Shown here piece after piece: positions 57,790 to 60,818 of a DNA stretch of 60,818 nt. A program made the translations under genes and the position numbers. Every line of letters begins with the position of its first letter. Positions within the stretch are counted from its first letter, which is position 1. This DNA comes from Pseudomonadota bacterium (lineage in GTDB: Bacteria; Pseudomonadota; Gammaproteobacteria; Steroidobacterales; Steroidobacteraceae): positions 1 through 60,818 of the forward strand of contig JAEWAF010000018.1 of NCBI GenBank assembly GCA_023391815.1. Direction: 5' to 3'. The notes under the pieces were generated by a model. That model had not been told where the DNA came from and did no database searches. It saw only the letters and a program-made list of their open reading frames with translations.

Positions 57790-59535
57790 TCAATTCTTGT
57801 CGTGGCTGTTAGTCATCGCCACGGTTTGTGTCTGGCTCGCAGGGGCTGACGTGTCCACGGTGGTGGTCGTCGGCAACTGCTCTTCGATGACGATTTCCTC
57901 GGTCGGCTCGCGCGCTTCGGTCGAAACCGTCTTCTTCGCATCGGTCACGTGCTGGAAGGCATCGGACATCACGATAGTGCGCAACACCTCCGGCAGTTTG
58001 TAGCCGGCCTTCTGGAACTCGGCGGTGTAGTACTTCAGCAGCGGCCGATCGGAGGGCTTGGCAGCGCCACCGGAGCCGTAGCTGTAGAGACGATCGACGA
58101 GGCAGCTCGGCAGCGCCGGGTTGTCGTGCAATGCCTTGCCGAGGCCGACCACGTCGGTGAAGTGCACGCCGTCGAGCTCGCCGTTGGTATCGATGACCGC
58201 GCCGTTCTCTTCCTTGCGGAAGCGGCCCGCGCCATCGAAGCTTTCGAGGGCCAGTCCCATCGGATCGGTGATCTTGTGGCAGCCGGCGCACGCAGGATCT
58301 TCCAGGTGCACGGCCACGCGCTCACGCTGGGTCTTGTAGTGCGCATCGGGGTTGTTGAGCTTGCCGAAGTCCACGTTCGGCGGCGGCGGCGGCACGACCT
58401 GGCAGAGGATGCGTTCACGAAGTGCGCGACCACGCAGCGTCGGTGAGCTGCGGCCCGGGTGGGCGCGAAGCGCAACGAAGCTCACTTGAGTCAAGAGGCC
58501 CTGACGCGGGCTGTCTTCGGGGAACGTATATTCGGTCCAGCCGCGCGAGGCCGGGATCTGATACAGCGGCGCCAGCGCCGGGGACATGAAGGTCTCGCGC
58601 GTCGTGTACAGATCGCGATAGTCCTCCTGCTTGTGGATCAGGTGATCGACGATCGTGCGCATCGTCTGCTCGCGGGCATCCGCGGCGGTCGCACCCGTGA
58701 AGAACGGGTAGACCGTCGGGTCCTTCGAGAGCGCATCGAAGTCATCGAAGCCGAGCATGTCATCGAAGAAGGCGCGCATGCCGTCTTCCAGGCGGGGGCT
58801 GGCGAGCATCTCATCGACGACCTTCTTCAGGCCGCGCTCGCTGTCCAGATCGCCCTTCTCGGCGGCGGTCAGCAGCATGTCGTCCGGACCTGCGTTCCAC
58901 AGGAAGAAGCTCAGGCGCGAGGCGAGCGAATAGGCATCGAGCTTGCGGGTGCCGTTCTTATCGGGCTTCTCATCGCTGGTCTCGACGATGAACAGCACTT
59001 CGGGGCTGATCAGCATCGATTCGAGCGTGAGCTCGAGACCGGCGTAGAAGTCCTTCAGCTGATTGGCGGCATCGTTGGCTTCGGTGACGTATTTGTTCAG
59101 CTGCTCATCGGAGAGCTTCTGCCGGTGCAGGAGTCGACCGGTCTGCGAGAAGAACAGCTTGGCGCACTCGGCATCGGCCTTCTTTTCATCGGCCGGTGCG
59201 CACGGGATGAGGTAGTTGCGGCGCTCGGGCGAGACGACCTGGGCTGCGATGCTGCTCGCGGCACGCTGGAACGTTTCGATCTTGCCCGCGGTGACGCCGG
59301 CGAGCGCCGCGCCGTTGGCGAGCAGACCGTCGGTCCGACGCAGCGGCGGGAACTTCATGTCCATGTTCACGCTGGAACCGAACACATTCGCAACCGTGTT
59401 CAGATACTGCTGGGTGGTGATGATTCGCACGCGCGGCGGCGTGCCTGGATTCTGGGGCTCATCCTTGCCCGCGCAGCCGGCAAGGAGCAGGCTGGACAGG
59501 GCAACAGCGCCCAACGCACGGATACATGACTTCAC
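57790..59535 (-). CDS. DUF1592-type lipoprotein with cytochrome-like CXXCH
   Basis: 581 residues from GTG 59535 with GAGAGGGGGACG upstream. A lipoprotein signal (LLLAGC) is acylated at about residue 21. Domains in order: an N-terminal DUF1587/1592 block (RRTDGLLANGAALAGVTAGKI), DUF1592 (SRLSFFLWNAGPDDMLLTAA), DUF1588 and C-terminal DUF1585. ACAGCHKITDPMGLALESFDGAGRFR carries a CAGCH haem-binding motif. The family is common in planctomycetes and myxobacteria and is thought to be membrane-associated, with unknown substrate. It leads the four-gene exported cluster. Confidence 0.85.
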   Translation of the reverse strand: MKSCIRALGAVALSSLLLAGCAGKDEPQNPGTPPRVRIITTQQYLNTVANVFGSSVNMDMKFPPLRRTDGLLANGAALAGVTAGKIETFQRAASSIAAQVVSPERRNYLIPCAPADEKKADAECAKLFFSQTGRLLHRQKLSDEQLNKYVTEANDAANQLKDFYAGLELTLESMLISPEVLFIVETSDEKPDKNGTRKLDAYSLASRLSFFLWNAGPDDMLLTAAEKGDLDSERGLKKVVDEMLASPRLEDGMRAFFDDMLGFDDFDALSKDPTVYPFFTGATAADAREQTMRTIVDHLIHKQEDYRDLYTTRETFMSPALAPLYQIPASRGWTEYTFPEDSPRQGLLTQVSFVALRAHPGRSSPTLRGRALRERILCQVVPPPPPNVDFGKLNNPDAHYKTQRERVAVHLEDPACAGCHKITDPMGLALESFDGAGRFRKEENGAVIDTNGELDGVHFTDVVGLGKALHDNPALPSCLVDRLYSYGSGGAAKPSDRPLLKYYTAEFQKAGYKLPEVLRTIVMSDAFQHVTDAKKTVSTEAREPTEEIVIEEQLPTTTTVDTSAPASQTQTVAMTNSHDKN

Positions 59536-59789
59536 TCAACGTCCCCCTCTCAACCTACAGCGATCGAACGGTATCCAGTTCTTACTCGAGCTAGACCTGT
59601 TCTATCTGCTATTCAGAATGTACGCCGAAGGCGCTACATGAACTTTGTTTTTTTTGCCTGGAATGTGGAAATTTTCCGTCCGGTGTCAGGCGTTTACCCT
59701 GAGTTTCGGACACCCTTCCGAAGGCTCGTCGGCGGGCCCCGTTGGACCGCGCCGAAACCCAAGTAGTTCCACAGTGCGGCCCCGGCAAG
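59536..59789. other. Intergenic region before the DUF1592 gene
   Basis: No supported frame in about 250 bases. A run of eight T residues (59648-59656) preceded by a short stem GCC/GGC around 59622-59634 lies between the two genes. In the minus direction this is A-rich, so it is not a terminator for the metallo-beta-lactamase-fold gene. The DUF1592 promoter must lie in this region. Confidence 0.4.
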
Positions 59790-60785
59790 TCAGGTCTCCG
59801 GCAGCTTGCCTTCGAGCTCGAGGTATACACGAGCGATGGCGAGCGGTGCCTGCGAGCTGCGTAATGCCCAGTCCGTGTACGGGCCCCAGTTCGCATGTTC
59901 GGCTGCCGGACAGTTCGCGGCAGATTCGCACTTGTATCCGGCCGTATGCAGGCGTTTCGCCTCATCGATGACATAAACCAAGGCCTGTCTCGCCTCGTCC
60001 AGCTCGCGCCTCATGATGGGCGCCTCATCGATGAAGCCATGCCCCGGCACGACCCATCTTGCATTCAAATACACCGACTTTCGAATCGTTGCCAGCCACT
60101 CGGTCGGATATGCCGAGCGCATCGCCGGAAACACGTCTCTCAAATAAATCTCGCCCAGGAACAGCACCCCGCTCTGGGGCAGCCAGGCGACCAGATCGCC
60201 GCCGGTATGCGCGCGACCCAGATTGAGAATCTCGATCTGCGCTGCCCCTAAACGCAGCGAGCGCTGCTCGGAGACGAGCATGGTCGGCGGATTGGGATCC
60301 TTCGCCATGTGCTTCTGAGAAGCCGGCGAGGCGATGAAAACGACGTTCGGATAGGCCTCTTTGAAGGCGGCATTGCCGCCGATGTGATCGATGTGATCCG
60401 AGGCGATCACCACATACTTGATGGGCTCATCGGTGAGCTTGCGGATGTTCTGGATCATCAGCCGGGTCTGGGCCGGATCGCCCTGCCCGTCCACGACCAC
60501 GACGCCATCGCCGGTGACGACGATCAGGCTGACCGTGTTGACGATCGTGCCCTCCTTGTCGGCTGAGTGCAGCCCTTCATAGGCATACACGTTGGGCTCG
60601 AGTTCGCGCCAACGGGGAAAGTCTTTCGGTGTGAGATTGCGTTTGGAAATATCCGCCGAATGCGGCGGATCGACGCTCGGCGTGGCGACGCCCGGCGGGT
60701 CGGCGCTGAAGGCGCTCGATGACAATAGCGTGCCGGCCAATGCCAGCATGATGGGCGCGAGCACGGTCGCTACTCTCATCGTCAT
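59790..60785 (-). CDS. Exported metallo-beta-lactamase-fold protein with altered metal site
   Basis: 331 residues from ATG 60785; ATG 60779 (two codons in) is better spaced from GGGGG and may be the true start. A signal peptide ends SAFSA. The fold is shown by NTVSLIVVTGDGVVVVDGQGD. The usual HxHxDH motif reads S129-D-H131-I-D133-H134, so the first His is Ser. The His193 in GRAHTGG is kept, Glu212 (LFLGE) replaces the usual Asp, and PGHG supplies the last His. Related proteins are thioesterase or glyoxalase-like hydrolases; metal content is unclear. It lies upstream of the DUF1592 cluster by 254 bases on the same strand. Confidence 0.75.
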   Translation of the reverse strand: MTMRVATVLAPIMLALAGTLLSSSAFSADPPGVATPSVDPPHSADISKRNLTPKDFPRWRELEPNVYAYEGLHSADKEGTIVNTVSLIVVTGDGVVVVDGQGDPAQTRLMIQNIRKLTDEPIKYVVIASDHIDHIGGNAAFKEAYPNVVFIASPASQKHMAKDPNPPTMLVSEQRSLRLGAAQIEILNLGRAHTGGDLVAWLPQSGVLFLGEIYLRDVFPAMRSAYPTEWLATIRKSVYLNARWVVPGHGFIDEAPIMRRELDEARQALVYVIDEAKRLHTAGYKCESAANCPAAEHANWGPYTDWALRSSQAPLAIARVYLELEGKLPET

Positions 60786-60818
60786 CCCCCAAGGGGGCGG
60801 GCCTGCATTGGGCCCGCC

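Noticed and set aside
59640..59660. T-run as terminator of the metallo-beta-lactamase-fold gene
   Set aside because: The run is on the plus strand; in the direction of transcription of that gene it is an A-run.

Overview
This 60.8 kb window is a GC-rich, densely packed chromosomal segment from a Gram-negative bacterium. It encodes a TonB-dependent receptor, outer-membrane barrels, lipoproteins with lipoboxes, a TolC-type remnant, CstA and a bkd operon. The mix of a DUF1552/DUF1592 pair, a giant poly-HAMP hybrid kinase, group III truncated haemoglobin and a triheme alcohol-dehydrogenase-type cytochrome suggests a gammaproteobacterium of the Steroidobacter/Nevskia kind. That placement is inference; there is no rRNA or other taxonomic marker. 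I found no tRNA, rRNA, CRISPR array, insertion sequence, integrase or prophage gene.

Layout. 0-2.3 kb: outer-membrane barrel, a beta-hydroxyacid dehydrogenase and a LOG-like protein. 2.4-7.9 kb: a plus-strand operon of TonB-dependent receptor, YfiR-type periplasmic protein, CHASE8/HAMP/PAS hybrid kinase and a low-affinity iron-permease-like protein, which reads as a ligand-sensing module. 7.9-10.1 kb (minus): winged-helix protein, two DUF5985 membrane proteins and a cardiolipin synthase. 10.4-19.6 kb (plus): a 2290-residue soluble kinase with 11 nearly identical 92-residue HAMP units and three receiver domains, a second hybrid kinase, and a small ChpT-like protein with a histidine motif but degenerate ATPase; together these look like a multi-step phosphorelay. 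19.7-31.4 kb is accessory: lipoprotein, coiled-coil/beta-repeat protein, a cupredoxin-like protein translationally coupled to an unknown multi-pass membrane protein whose mature end would begin with His, TRIC channel, M20 peptidase, DUF2254 protein, acetyltransferase, two decayed gene remnants, DUF899 protein, truncated haemoglobin and a CcdAB toxin-antitoxin pair with a palindromic operator.

31.4-42.8 kb: a second cardiolipin synthase next to an M48 lipoprotein protease, a large secreted GH43 arabinanase-like lipoprotein with two LamG domains, a stress-like membrane protein, a secreted internally duplicated protein, an HSL-type esterase with a DUF418 protein, and the chain cstA / small SANT-like protein / DUF3558-like exported protein joined by two ATGA overlaps. 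45.1-46.9 kb: triheme cytochrome c and CHRD protein. 47.1-53.6 kb: the bkd operon (E1 alpha, E1 beta, E2, E3) ending in an Lrp/AsnC regulator, plus a second Lrp/AsnC paralogue. 53.7-59.5 kb: four exported proteins in one direction (DUF1592, Tat-exported DUF1552, a multi-repeat COG4315-like protein and an unknown family), followed upstream by an exported metallo-beta-lactamase-fold protein that lacks a canonical metal-binding histidine.

Best candidates for undescribed biology: the poly-HAMP phosphorelay (10.1-19.6 kb), the four-gene exported DUF1592/DUF1552 cluster (53.7-59.5 kb), the cupredoxin/N-terminal-His membrane pair (21.1-23.0 kb), and the coupled cstA/SANT-like/DUF3558-like chain (42.2-45.0 kb).
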